Source of the DNA: Trebonia sp963773105
GTDB taxonomy: Bacteria; Actinomycetota; Actinomycetes; Streptosporangiales; Streptosporangiaceae
Length of the DNA: 64,000 nt
Assembly: GCA_963773105.1 (NCBI GenBank)
Contig: CAVZAA010000005.1
Location: 496,001 to 560,000, forward strand
Direction: 5' to 3'
Shown: positions 26,384-35,702 of the stretch, in pieces
How positions within the stretch are numbered: the first letter of the stretch is position 1
How the letters are laid out: every line of letters begins with the position of its first letter
The notes under the pieces: generated by a model
Database searches by the model: none
Seen by the model: only the letters and a program-made list of their open reading frames with translations
What the model was told of the DNA's origin: nothing
Position numbers and translations under genes: made by a program

Positions 26384-27484
26384 TTACGTATTGGCGTTGT
26401 TGTTACCCCAGGGGCGGGCGTAGCCGACGACCGCGCTGTCGCCCGGCGCTGACTGGGGGGTTCCGAACGCGGAGACGCGGATCGGGGTGCCCGGCGCGTA
26501 CGCCTCGATCATCGTGTGCTTGCCGACTACCAGGCCGACATGCCCTGGTGCCTTGACCGTGCCGTCTCCACCGGCGAAGAACACCAGGTCGCCCGGGAGC
26601 ACCTTGGCGGCGAGGATGTGTGGCAGCAGCTTCCACTGCTCCTGCGAGGTGCGCGGGATCGTCACGCCGGCCGACTGGTAGGCCATCATGACCAGCCCCG
26701 AGCAATCGAACGCGGCCGGCCCCGTGCCGCCCCAGAGGTACGGCTTGCCCAGCTGTCCCTCGGCGTAGTTGACCGCGGTCGCCACGATCGCGTTGGGGGC
26801 GACGAAGGAGGCAAGCTGGCTGTCCTCCTTGCAGTTGGTGTTGCTGAGGACGCTGGCGTCGGCGGTGCCGTCGCCGTTCGGCGTGATCTCGGAGATCGTG
26901 TAGCCGCCGCTGGCGTAGGTCGAGGCCCATGACAGCACCTCCTGGACGTACCAGTTGGCGTGGTTGTAGGCGAAGATCGCCTCAGGGACGTTCTGCTGCA
27001 CCCCGTGCGCGACCAGGTACTTGGCCGCTGCCGCGATCGCGTCGGCCGGGTCGTACACGCTGGCGGGAGGGTTCCCGTCCTCGACGGTGGCGTAGGTGGC
27101 CCACGCGTCGCCGGACGCGCCGCGGATGCCGATCTGCATCGGCCCGGCCGCCCCGAACGCATTCGATCCGCTGTTCACGCCGGGCAGGGTTGTGCGGCCG
27201 TCGTCGCTCTCGACCTTCCCGATGCCGGCCAGAATGTTCCACGGCACGTTGTACTGCAGCCCCACTAGCTGAAACCAGTGCAGGTAGTTGGCCGGGATCG
27301 AGTTAGACGCGTCGCTGGCGGACGGTTGCACGGCTGCGGCGGCGGTGGACCCGCAGTTCGATCCGTCGCCGCCCGCGAACAGCATGGCGGTGCCGCCTAC
27401 CACCAGCATCGGCACCACGAGCAGGCAGAGCAGCAGCGCGAGGGCGAGGCCGATGACCGTCGGCCCGGCCGCACGCCGGTTCAC
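26384..27484 (-). CDS. Bifunctional SLT / NlpC-P60 cell-wall hydrolase of the Tcp-like secretion cluster
   Basis: A 366-residue protein with one N-terminal membrane segment (LALALLLCLLVVPMLVVGG), a lysozyme/SLT-like domain (residues about 65-190; catalytic Glu in GIGKVESDDGR; GPMQIGIRG) and a C-terminal NlpC/P60 domain with Cys in AFDCSGLVMMAYQ and His in APGHVGLVVG. The same two-domain arrangement is found in Tn916 Orf14/CwlT and pCW3 TcpG/I hydrolases, which open peptidoglycan for the conjugation channel. Its start overlaps the stop of the TcpC-like gene by 4 bp. It is the last gene of the apparatus. Both active sites appear complete. Confidence 0.88.
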   Translation of the reverse strand: MNRRAAGPTVIGLALALLLCLLVVPMLVVGGTAMLFAGGDGSNCGSTAAAAVQPSASDASNSIPANYLHWFQLVGLQYNVPWNILAGIGKVESDDGRTTLPGVNSGSNAFGAAGPMQIGIRGASGDAWATYATVEDGNPPASVYDPADAIAAAAKYLVAHGVQQNVPEAIFAYNHANWYVQEVLSWASTYASGGYTISEITPNGDGTADASVLSNTNCKEDSQLASFVAPNAIVATAVNYAEGQLGKPYLWGGTGPAAFDCSGLVMMAYQSAGVTIPRTSQEQWKLLPHILAAKVLPGDLVFFAGGDGTVKAPGHVGLVVGKHTMIEAYAPGTPIRVSAFGTPQSAPGDSAVVGYARPWGNNNANT

Positions 27485-28173
27485 TGGTTACCCAGCGAGG
27501 CTAGTTGGATGTTGTCGACCTGCCAGCCATGCGCCGTCGAGACGATCGTGATGGTGTACTCCGGTGTGCTGGTCATCGTGCCCTTGGTCGACGCGAGTTT
27601 CTGTGCGATGGTGACCACGAACGTGATCGAAGGAGGGCCCGGAGGGCCTGGAGGGTCCTGCGGGCCGAACGAGCTGATCGAGTCGATGGTCGGGGTCCCG
27701 GTGGCGACCTGCTTGTCGGCGTTTCTCGTGGCGACGATTTCGGGCGTCTCGAAATCGGAAAGGAGCGTCGCCGCCTCCTGCGGGCTTGCCAGCCCGGACA
27801 GCTTGGCGGCGTAAGTCGCCTTCGTCTCGGTGTAGCTCGTGTTGGCGTAGACGTTGGCGAAGGCGAGCGTCGTCTTGGCTGCGGCGGTGAGGTCCGACTG
27901 GGTGAACGGCAGCCACTGGTAGATGTTCGCGCCGCCCGCCGTGGCGGGGGGTGAGGTGGCGGGCGGGAGCGTCGCAGGCGGCAGGGCGGTGGCCGACTCG
28001 CTTGCTGCGGCGGTCCCGCTCACGGCCGGCGAGCTTGCCGTCGGCGTCGGAGTCGCGGCGGGCGCCGCCGCGTTTCCCTGGCTCCGCCCGCGGATCACGA
28101 AGATGCCAAGGCCGACGAGCACGATGACGACGACGACAAACAGCAGCCGCTGCCTGCCGGGCGAGAGTTCCAT
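27481..28173 (-). CDS. TcpC/VirB8-like membrane-anchored protein
   Basis: A 230-residue protein with a single membrane helix (LLFVVVVIVLVGLGIFVI, residues 10-27), a Thr/Ser/Pro/Ala linker (residues 35-80) and a C-terminal domain of about 140 residues (YQWLPFTQSDLTAAAKTTLA through GWQVDNIQLASLGNQ) with the pattern of an NTF2-like/VirB8 fold. TcpC and Tn916 Orf13 have the same plan and form an extracytoplasmic scaffold of the channel. The assignment rests on topology, size and position; sequence resemblance alone is weak. Coupled downstream to the hydrolase and 12 bp after the channel gene. Confidence 0.65.
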   Translation of the reverse strand: MELSPGRQRLLFVVVVIVLVGLGIFVIRGRSQGNAAAPAATPTPTASSPAVSGTAAASESATALPPATLPPATSPPATAGGANIYQWLPFTQSDLTAAAKTTLAFANVYANTSYTETKATYAAKLSGLASPQEAATLLSDFETPEIVATRNADKQVATGTPTIDSISSFGPQDPPGPPGPPSITFVVTIAQKLASTKGTMTSTPEYTITIVSTAHGWQVDNIQLASLGNQ

Positions 28174-28184
28174 GGCCGGCTCCG

Positions 28185-30545
28185 CTATTGAGGCCGGCGA
28201 CGGGACCGCGCCCAGAACGGCGGCGCGGGCTTAGTCGGTGCGGACTGCGTCGGTGCCGGCGGCGTCGACGCGGACCGCGTCGGTGCCGACCGAGTCGCCG
28301 ACTGCCTGGGTGCGGGCGACGTCGCCCGGGATTGCGGAGCGGGCGCGGCGGGCATCGGCCCGGTCGTGCGGACCGGCGGCTGCGCAGGACCTCGCGAGCC
28401 CACGGCCGCCCCGCCACCTCTGGCCCAGCCCGCGGAACCGCCGTTCGCGGACGATGTGGCGCCGTTAGTCGGCAGCGGCAGCGGCGGTGCCGTGCGCCCG
28501 GTGCCGACGCCCGCGGCCGGCCACTGCCGCGCGGCCGAGTGGCTGTCGGCCGTGGGCGCGCCGGACATCCCGTCCGAGGAGGTGACGCGGACGCCACCCT
28601 CGCCGGCGCCGGTCCCGGACCCTGTACCGTCCGAGCCTCCCCCATCCGGCGCGGTGCGGCGCGCCCACCGGGACGCACGGGCCACGCCCGCGCCGGGCAT
28701 GACGGTGCCCGCCGCGGTGGAGGTCACTCGGCGGAACCCGAAGGCGGACTCGCGCCACGAGGTCTCGGCCCGCTCGTTGGCGCCGATCATGCCGTAGCCG
28801 ACCGAGGAGAACAGGTGCTGGAACGGCTTGCGGTAGATGAACACCGCCACCGTGACGAGCGAGATCATCATGATCTTGAGCGCCCAGGGCAGCTCTTGAT
28901 CGGTGGTGCTCATGATCAGCGAGTAGCAGTAGAGCAGGATCGAGAGCACGAGCGCGACAGCGACCTGTTTCAACAGCACGCCCACGATCATCTCGAACCA
29001 GCGGATCGCGATCACCCGGCCGAATCCTGGATGGACCCCGACGATCAAGAAGAACGGCCCGGCGACGAGCAACAGCAGGAAGCCGAGCTTCAAGATGATC
29101 AAAGTCAGCGCGATCAGCAGCACGAGCAGGCCCGCCGCGACGGCGGCGAACAGCGCGGTGAACCCGATCTCAAGTCGTGTCGTCCACTGATCACCCTGGA
29201 ACAGCGAGTAGACCGCGGGATCCTGGGCCTGCAGGTCGGTCGCGATGCCGTTGTAGACGGCCTGCTTGGCCTGGAACATCGCGGGGGTGGCGGCCTCGTT
29301 GGTCGCGACCGCCTGGGCATAGAGCAGGGACCGGCCATACTGGTTTACCACGTTGGTCTTGGCGGCGGCCGAGCCCACCGGGGCGTACTGGCTGGTGCCG
29401 AACTCGCCCACCAGCCAGGGCTTGCAGACGAGCACCGACCAGAGCTCGTTGGCGTTCTGGTCGACCAGGCCGCTGCCGGAGGTGAACGCGTAGTTCGCCG
29501 TAACGGACTGAGCGTCATTCTGCGCGATCGGCAGGCAGTTGCTGCCGGCGCTGGCCGGCAGGTTGGCGAACGCCGTGTTGAGCACCGAGGTGACGCCGTT
29601 GGACACGGTGGTGCCCGACGTCGGTGAAGTCCTGCGGCTGCCCGATCAGCCAGATGGCGGCGGCGCAGGCGATGACCATCCAGATCGTGCCCTCGATGGT
29701 ACGGGTGGCGCGCTTGCGGATCAGGCCCTGCCAGGCGAGCCAGATCGCGCCGATGATCACGACCGGCGCGAGGAACGGGAAGTAGACCGCCCGGCCGAGC
29801 GAGGTGATCAGGTTGTCGACCGAGCTGCTCAGCCAGGTCAGGATGTTGGACCCGGCCGCCGACTGGTACACGGTGATCGTGACCCGGTCCAGCGATTTGG
29901 CCATGCCGAAGACCATGCCGGCGACGTTGTTCCCGATCAGGGAGGTCATTTGCGAGCATTGCAGTCCGTACGCCGCCCAGTACTGCCCGGCCATGGCGTA
30001 GTGGTCGTAGAGCGTCGCACCGGTCGCGGGGGTGGCGCTGACCGTCTGTGCGCCGGGCGTGGTGATCAGCGAGTTGATGCCCGACGTGGCCAACTCGGGC
30101 TGCGGCTCCCCGGGGGTGCAGATGTTGTTCAGCGCGCCGCCCAGGCCGGACGTACCCGTAGTGCACAGGCCCGTCAGGGCGCCGATGTCGCCGATCCCCG
30201 GCACGCTGCAGACTCCGCCAGCAGGCTGGAGCAGCGCGTTCCTGCTGTTCTCGGCCAACAAGACGGCTGGTGCGGCCTTCGCCGCTTGGGCGGACTCGGC
30301 AGTCTTGGCTGACTCGGCAGTCTTGGCTGACTCGGCGGTCTTGGCGGACTCGGCGGTCTTGGGGGACTGTGCCGCGCGTACGGAGGCGGCCGCCTGCGCG
30401 GCGGGGGCGCTGGCGGCGGCTGATGCGGAGCGGGACATGAACAGCCCGCTGAAGACGACCGCGAGGATCGCTCCAGCCAGCAGCAGGGCACGGGCAGGCC
30501 GTCGGGCAGACCGTGACCGGCCGCTCGTAGGAGGGGTTCAGCCAT
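28185..30545 (-). CDS. TcpH/TrbL (VirB6-like) multispanning channel protein, frame-broken
   Basis: Two abutting frames give a protein of about 780 residues. The first (to 29600) has a signal-like helix (ALLLAGAILAVVFSGLF), an Ala-rich region with AKTAES repeats, a Cys-containing extracellular domain and helices (FPFLAPVVIIGAIWLAW, GTIWMVIACAAAIWLIG). At 29600-29612 one extra G in GGG shifts the frame, and the second frame continues TTVSNGVTSVLNTAFANL. It has five or so further helices (GFLLLLVAGPFFLIVGV, FEMIVGVLLKQVAVALVL) and a long Ser/Pro/Thr-rich tail. A second frame conflict exists near 30480-30545 between ATG 30545 (AGGAG upstream) and the signal helix. Topology and position suit the pore-forming subunit. 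Confidence 0.7.
30293..30366. repeat. 18-bp tandem repeat (AKTAES) in the channel gene
   Basis: About four copies of an 18-bp unit (GACTCGGCGGTCTTGGCG type on the plus strand) encode AKTAES repeats in the predicted extracellular N-terminal part of the TcpH-like protein. Copy number may vary between strains. Confidence 0.75.
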
Positions 30546-30573
30546 CTCGGGAGGCTCCTGTATTCGGCGGTGC

Positions 30574-33021
30574 TTACTGAGGGGTTGCCGCCGGCTGTGG
30601 TTGCCGACGGGCTCGTGTCGGATTTGTGTCGATCCAGTCCCGTAGTTCTTCGGATACGAGATCGACGCCGATGCGGCCCGCGCGGTCGTCGAGATCACGG
30701 AAAACACATTCGCCGTTGCCGAGGGAACGCAGGTTGCTCTTGTGCTCCTCGGACGGCTCAACCCCGAGGAGCGAAAGCACGTTCGCCACCTCGGAACGTT
30801 CCGACGAGCGGAACGCGAAAACACTGGAAATGCAGTTGGTCACCTGTTCGTTCAGCAAGTCCCCCGCGTTCTGCGAGATGAGGACGAGCGCCGTGTTCCT
30901 CGAGCGCCCCATCCGGGAAACCTCGGGCACCAGCTTCGCGCCCTCAGGGGTGGATGTGATCGCCCACGCCTCGTCGAGGAAGATCGCCTTCGGCGCCGTC
31001 CTGTCCACGGTGTTCATCAGCCGTCGGGCGAACTGGGAGACCAGGTAGAGCAGCGCCACCGAGAGCCGCTGCTCGTACGAGTAGTCCTCCCTGCCCGTGT
31101 TGGTATCAGGCAGGGTGAGGCCGCCGAGCGTGAACACCGTCGTCCACCCCTCGGCGTCGATCTGCTGCCCGCCGGATGGCGAGAAGCAGAGCCGGGCCAG
31201 GCGCATCTCGGAGACCGAGCGCATCACCGCGCCCAGGTTCTTCCAGGCCGGGTCGTCGGACTCCTCGAGGTGCCTGACGACCTTGCCGAGCGACGGCCGC
31301 GGCCCGACGGCAACCGCGCCGACCGCCTGGATCATCGCCGACTCTCGTTCCTCGCTCATCCTCGGCAGCAGCAGGCGGAGGGTCTCCGTCGCCATCGTGC
31401 GCTTCTCGGCCAGGTCGTCGCCGAACGAGAACGGGTCGAGCAGGCCGGCCGCGGCGGACGAGAGCGGCAGCACCCGGGCCCGCCGCCCGGTCTTGGACAG
31501 GAACTCGGCCAACGGCTCTGCATCACCCTTAGGGTCGATCACCGCGATCGTCGCGCCGCGCAGCGCAAGCTGGTAGATCAGCAGCATCGCGAGCGTCGTC
31601 TTGCCGCCGCCGGGCTCGCCGGTGATCGCCACCGCGGTCGGCCGGTTCCGCGCCGCCGCCAGCATCGGGTCGAAGTGCACGACCGAGCGCGCCCGGCCCA
31701 GGGTCTCGCCGATGTACGGCCCGATCCAGCCCACGCCGTCGGCGATCCGGTCGCCGAGCTCGACGGTCGCCGTCGGCATGCCGCCCGCGATCGTGTAGAG
31801 CGGCTGCCGCTGGACGTACGACGACAGCCGCACCCGCTCGCCCGGCAGCGACTCGCTCAGCAGCGAGAACTGGTCGCCGGTGGAGTTGACTAGGTCGATG
31901 CCGATGTCCCGGTAGTGCTCGGTGACCGCCTCCACCCGCCGGACGCACAGCTCCCTGGTCGGCGCGGTCACGATCAGCCGGTGCCAGCCGTACACGAACG
32001 GCAGCCGTTCCTTGGTGATGCCGTGCTCGAGCATCCGCGCGGCGGCGATCTGCTCGGCCAGCGCGATGGGCGCCTCCGCCCCCGCCTCGCGGATGTGCGC
32101 GTCCATGTCCCGGGCATGCGCGAGCCGCCGGGACACGTCCTTGGACGCCTTGGCCGGCGGCACCAGGTGCATCCGCGAGGAGACCTCGACCGGGAACGGC
32201 AGCGAATCCGCGTAGTGCAGCCATGGCTCGCCGTCGGGAAACGCCATCACATCGGGGAACCGGGCGAAGGACAGGAACGCCGCCCACGACTCCCCCTCGA
32301 CCTGCTCGAGCCGGAGCATCGTGCGGCCGTTGTGCACCGTGCCCTCGTACAGCTGCTCGATCTCGCTCGCGCCCCACCGACGGCGGCGGGTGGCCGACGG
32401 TGGCGCGTCGCTCAGCGAGCCCATCAGGGTGTGCCGGAAGAGCCACGCCACCTCGCGGGACGAGGCGTGCCTGGCCGCCAGCGCGGACGCGGTCAGCGCC
32501 CGGCCGAGCCGCTCGGCCTGCTCGGTCCACTTGCCGACCTCGCCTGCGGGCAGCGCGTCCTCCTCGGGCCCGCGGGTGCGCTCAGCGGCCCGGAACGGAT
32601 TGCTGAAGCTGCCGACCAGGCCGCCCGACAGTTGCGCGCGAACCGAACGCTGACCCAGCCTGACCCCGAGGTAGATCTCCTTCGACCAGAAGTCCTTGGC
32701 CCACACGTGCTGGTAGATCCGGTCCAGGTACTCCCGCCAGCCCGGGCCGCCATCGGCCGTCGTGTCCAGGCCGGTCGCCCACTCCACCACCGGGTACGGC
32801 CGGTGCGCGATCCGCAGGTGCACCTCGGCGTCCTGCATCCTGATCGCGGCCAGCGCCACCGTGATGTTGGTGGCGAGGGCCTCGCGCTCATCGGGGGTGG
32901 TGAACTCGTAAGAGACCGACGGCACCCGGTAGTACGCCCACGCATGCGTGTCGGTCAGCAGCACCCGGTCGTCGAAGTATCGGATCGCCAGGCGGCTGCG
33001 CCCCTTCGACTTCCCGCTCAC
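30574..33021 (-). CDS. VirB4/TraC/TcpF-type secretion ATPase
   Basis: An 815-residue P-loop ATPase. The N-terminal half (about 440 residues) is the variable TraC/VirB4 domain; Walker A GEPGGGKTTLAM is near residue 470, IDPKGD follows, Walker B AIFLDEAW is near residue 680 and the glutamine-containing SQNAGDLL loop after it. VirB4 ATPases energise all type IV secretion systems and energise assembly at the inner membrane. GTG 33021 start. It lies between the TcpE-ParA fusion and the channel gene, the same order as in Gram-positive conjugation modules. All nucleotide-binding motifs are intact. Confidence 0.9.
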   Translation of the reverse strand: MSGKSKGRSRLAIRYFDDRVLLTDTHAWAYYRVPSVSYEFTTPDEREALATNITVALAAIRMQDAEVHLRIAHRPYPVVEWATGLDTTADGGPGWREYLDRIYQHVWAKDFWSKEIYLGVRLGQRSVRAQLSGGLVGSFSNPFRAAERTRGPEEDALPAGEVGKWTEQAERLGRALTASALAARHASSREVAWLFRHTLMGSLSDAPPSATRRRRWGASEIEQLYEGTVHNGRTMLRLEQVEGESWAAFLSFARFPDVMAFPDGEPWLHYADSLPFPVEVSSRMHLVPPAKASKDVSRRLAHARDMDAHIREAGAEAPIALAEQIAAARMLEHGITKERLPFVYGWHRLIVTAPTRELCVRRVEAVTEHYRDIGIDLVNSTGDQFSLLSESLPGERVRLSSYVQRQPLYTIAGGMPTATVELGDRIADGVGWIGPYIGETLGRARSVVHFDPMLAAARNRPTAVAITGEPGGGKTTLAMLLIYQLALRGATIAVIDPKGDAEPLAEFLSKTGRRARVLPLSSAAAGLLDPFSFGDDLAEKRTMATETLRLLLPRMSEERESAMIQAVGAVAVGPRPSLGKVVRHLEESDDPAWKNLGAVMRSVSEMRLARLCFSPSGGQQIDAEGWTTVFTLGGLTLPDTNTGREDYSYEQRLSVALLYLVSQFARRLMNTVDRTAPKAIFLDEAWAITSTPEGAKLVPEVSRMGRSRNTALVLISQNAGDLLNEQVTNCISSVFAFRSSERSEVANVLSLLGVEPSEEHKSNLRSLGNGECVFRDLDDRAGRIGVDLVSEELRDWIDTNPTRARRQPQPAATPQ

Positions 33022-33073
33022 CTCGCCCCCCGAGTCGTCGCGCCTGCAGAGTAAGCCCGGTCCGTTCGATATC

Positions 33074-35419
33074 TCATGGCTTTTTCCTCACCGGAACGGC
33101 GGCCAGCCCGGCGACCAGCACCCCGGCCAGCGCCGTGTAGGCGACGCGCGTCTGCGGGCGGAGGGCGGACGGACCGGCGTCGGCCACCGGCAGCATGTCG
33201 TCCCACGGGATTCGGACGATCGCGCGCGATCGGCCGCGCGCGATCGACTCGGCGTGCTCCACGTCCGGCAGCGAACGCCGGGAAACACCGTTGATCACCG
33301 TCACCGACTGCATGGCCAGCTCGGCATGGCCGTTGTTGTCGAGCCAGTCGCGGGTGTCGGCCAGCGCGCCCGCCGCCTCCGCGTTGGCAGGCACCGCGAC
33401 CACGAGCTGGTCGGTGACCTTGAGCAGCCTGGTCAGGAAGGCCGGACCAGGATCGAGCACCGTCAGCGGGTAGTGCCGGTTGAGCTGGACCGCGAGCTTG
33501 ATCTCATCACCCTCGCGCGGCGGCTGGTGGGACGCGATCACATCGAGCCGCGCTGGGCTCGGCTTCGGGGTCGGGTTCAGGCCGTCGGGTCGGGCCGGCG
33601 TGGTGTGCTGCGGTGGACGGCCCGCCAGGATCTCGTCGAGCCAGGCGGCGGGCGCGCGGTGACGGGCGAGCGCCCCGTCGTGCAGGTCCACCACCGCCAC
33701 CGGCTGCTCGCGCAGGCTCGCCAGCATGTACCCGGTCATGAGCGCGGTCACGGTCTGGCCGGCGCCGCTGGTGCAGCCGAGGACGAGGATGCGCCTGGGC
33801 TCTGGTATCTCCAGCCTGGCCCGGTTCCTGTCCAGCGCTTCCTGGTCCCTCGCGCCGGGGCCGTGTGAGGCGCCCGCGCCGGTGACGATCTTGACCTTGC
33901 CGTGCCAGGACGGGTTCTGTTCCCGCGCGGGACCGCTGAGCGCTCGCTCGATCGACGGCACCGCACGGTTCTGGGTCTCCTGAACCGCCGTTGCCGCCGC
34001 GGCCTGGGCGGGCTCGTGCGAGTGCTCGAGCCTGGCCAGGTCAACCGGCGCCGGCGGAGCCTGCGGGGCGGCGACCTCGGGCAGCCGCCGCGACCTCTCG
34101 ACGGGAGCTACCTCCACCGGCGCCACCGCGTCGGGAGCTACCTCCACCGGCTCAACCGCGGCCGGAGCAGCAGCCTCCATGGGACCAGCCGCAACGGGAC
34201 CTGCCTGCGCCGGAGCAGCCTTTAGGGGAGCAGCGGCCTCCACCGGAGCGACCTGCACCGACGCAGCGGGCACCGGCGCGACCTCCACCGGCGCAGCGGG
34301 CGCCGGCGCGACGTCGACTTGTCCAGCCTCGATCGGAGCGGCCTCGACCGGTGCTGCGTACGCCGACCCCATCTCCGCCGGCGCAGCCTCGGCCGGTGGG
34401 GTCATGACCGGAGCGGCCATGATCCCGGCGCCCTCGACGCGGTCAGCGTCGACCGGTGGTGGGTCAGCCATTGGGGAGACAGCCGGTACCGGGGCGCTCC
34501 GCACCGGGCGAAGCGGATTGGCCGGAGACGGCCACGTGTTCCCGACGCTCACGGCTGGCATCTTCGTAACCGGCGGGGACGGCGGCTCCGCGAGCACCGG
34601 GCGCTGGCCCGGCCGGTCATGTGACACCTCAAGCAGCGGCGCGCCACCCCGCGCCCGCGCGGTGACGCCTTCGATCACCGCTGGAATCACCGGCGGCCGA
34701 GGAGGCGACGGCGGTGACTGTGGCGACTGCGGCGACTGCGGGCGGCCCGCCGACAGCGCGGGAGTTGGCCGATTGCCTGCGCCGGGCCCAAGCGCAAGCA
34801 CCCTCGGGCGCATCGCCGAGCCCGACACCACTGCCTGCCCGCTGGCGGGGCGCGACGTCCGGCCCGTCCGCTGCCCATGATCGCGAACCGCGCCATGGTC
34901 GCGGACCGCGACCGGCGCGGCGTTCAGGACGACGGCAGGCACGGGAACCTTGCCCCGTCTGGTCGCGACCCCCCTACCGGCGCCGGCCCTGGCAGGCGCC
35001 GCCGCCGATGCCGCGGCGGCGGGCACGGCCACGCCGACCCGCTCGGACGCCGGGCGCCCGCGCCAGACGCGGACGGTGACGAACATCTGATCCTTCTCGC
35101 CCAGCGGGGTGAGCCTGACCCAGGTCCTCGGCTCGGTCAGGTAACGCACCTGCGACTCAACCAGCTCGGGCAGTCGCTTCCCCTCGATGACCGGCCTGGT
35201 GGTCAGCCAGGTGAGCAGCCCGGGGGGGAGGATGTAGAGCCAGAGCAGGGTGTGATTGAAGGGCAGTCCTACTGCGATCAGCAGTACGACATAGGGGAGC
35301 GTGATCCCGGTGAATACGGCTATCCAGTTGATCGGCAGCGGCATGGGCAGCCGGAAATCATAGAGCTTGTAGAGCCGCTTTTCTATCCGCCAGATATTCG
35401 TATACGTAGGCAGGTCCAC
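33074..35419 (-). CDS. TcpE-like membrane protein fused to a ParA/MinD-like domain
   Basis: A 781-residue fusion. Residues 1-120 (WRIEKRLYKLYDFRLPMPLP, two membrane helices such as WIAVFTGITLPYVVLLIAVG) match TcpE-type conjugation proteins. Residues about 125-540 are a Pro/Ala/Val-rich disordered linker with PVEVAP-type repeats. The last 235 residues look like a ParA/MinD-family NTPase: ILVLGCTSGAGQTVTAL at the P-loop, VAVVDLHDG, YPLTVLDPGPAF and VTVINGVS. The P-loop lysine expected in GKT is Gln, so ATP hydrolysis is doubtful. A hydrophobic C-terminal segment (TALAGVLVAGLAAVPV) may re-enter the membrane. Start GTG 35419, 28 bp after the small membrane gene. Confidence 0.68.
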   Translation of the reverse strand: MDLPTYTNIWRIEKRLYKLYDFRLPMPLPINWIAVFTGITLPYVVLLIAVGLPFNHTLLWLYILPPGLLTWLTTRPVIEGKRLPELVESQVRYLTEPRTWVRLTPLGEKDQMFVTVRVWRGRPASERVGVAVPAAAASAAAPARAGAGRGVATRRGKVPVPAVVLNAAPVAVRDHGAVRDHGQRTGRTSRPASGQAVVSGSAMRPRVLALGPGAGNRPTPALSAGRPQSPQSPQSPPSPPRPPVIPAVIEGVTARARGGAPLLEVSHDRPGQRPVLAEPPSPPVTKMPAVSVGNTWPSPANPLRPVRSAPVPAVSPMADPPPVDADRVEGAGIMAAPVMTPPAEAAPAEMGSAYAAPVEAAPIEAGQVDVAPAPAAPVEVAPVPAASVQVAPVEAAAPLKAAPAQAGPVAAGPMEAAAPAAVEPVEVAPDAVAPVEVAPVERSRRLPEVAAPQAPPAPVDLARLEHSHEPAQAAAATAVQETQNRAVPSIERALSGPAREQNPSWHGKVKIVTGAGASHGPGARDQEALDRNRARLEIPEPRRILVLGCTSGAGQTVTALMTGYMLASLREQPVAVVDLHDGALARHRAPAAWLDEILAGRPPQHTTPARPDGLNPTPKPSPARLDVIASHQPPREGDEIKLAVQLNRHYPLTVLDPGPAFLTRLLKVTDQLVVAVPANAEAAGALADTRDWLDNNGHAELAMQSVTVINGVSRRSLPDVEHAESIARGRSRAIVRIPWDDMLPVADAGPSALRPQTRVAYTALAGVLVAGLAAVPVRKKP

Positions 35420-35447
35420 AGGGCTGCGCTCCTCAGCGAGAAATCAC

Positions 35448-35702
35448 TCAGTGAACCCCGAGTGCGTTGGCTATCCCCTTGGCCAGCAACTCCACGATGT
35501 TCGGTACGTAGAAGACCACGGCGATCAAGATAGCCAGTACCATGAATTGCATGAAGCGGGTGATCTCGCGGGTGAAGAGAAAGAACAGCGCCACGATGCC
35601 TATGATGCCCAGGAACAGCGGGCCGAAAAGGCTCTGCAGGTAGTTGACGAGACCCTGGGTGTTGATCGTCTGCGCCGCAGCGGCGATGATTGATACGGAC
35701 AT
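35448..35702 (-). CDS. TcpD-like small membrane protein, first gene of the secretion cluster
   Basis: An 84-residue protein with two strong membrane helices (FGPLFLGIIGIVALFFLF and FMVLAILIAVVFYVPNIV) and a short amphipathic N-terminus. Size, topology and place upstream of the TcpE-like gene agree with TcpD/VirB2-class proteins of Gram-positive conjugation modules. ATG 35702 has AAGGGAAGGG just upstream, a very strong ribosome site. It is the first of six same-strand genes (35702 to 26384) whose spacing suggests one operon. Confidence 0.65.
   Translation of the reverse strand: MSVSIIAAAAQTINTQGLVNYLQSLFGPLFLGIIGIVALFFLFTREITRFMQFMVLAILIAVVFYVPNIVELLAKGIANALGVH

Noticed and set aside
15982..35702. 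tRNA genes as integration sites for the secretion cluster
   Set aside because: No cloverleaf-capable sequence with a TTCGA-type T-loop in a proper setting was seen in the flanks.
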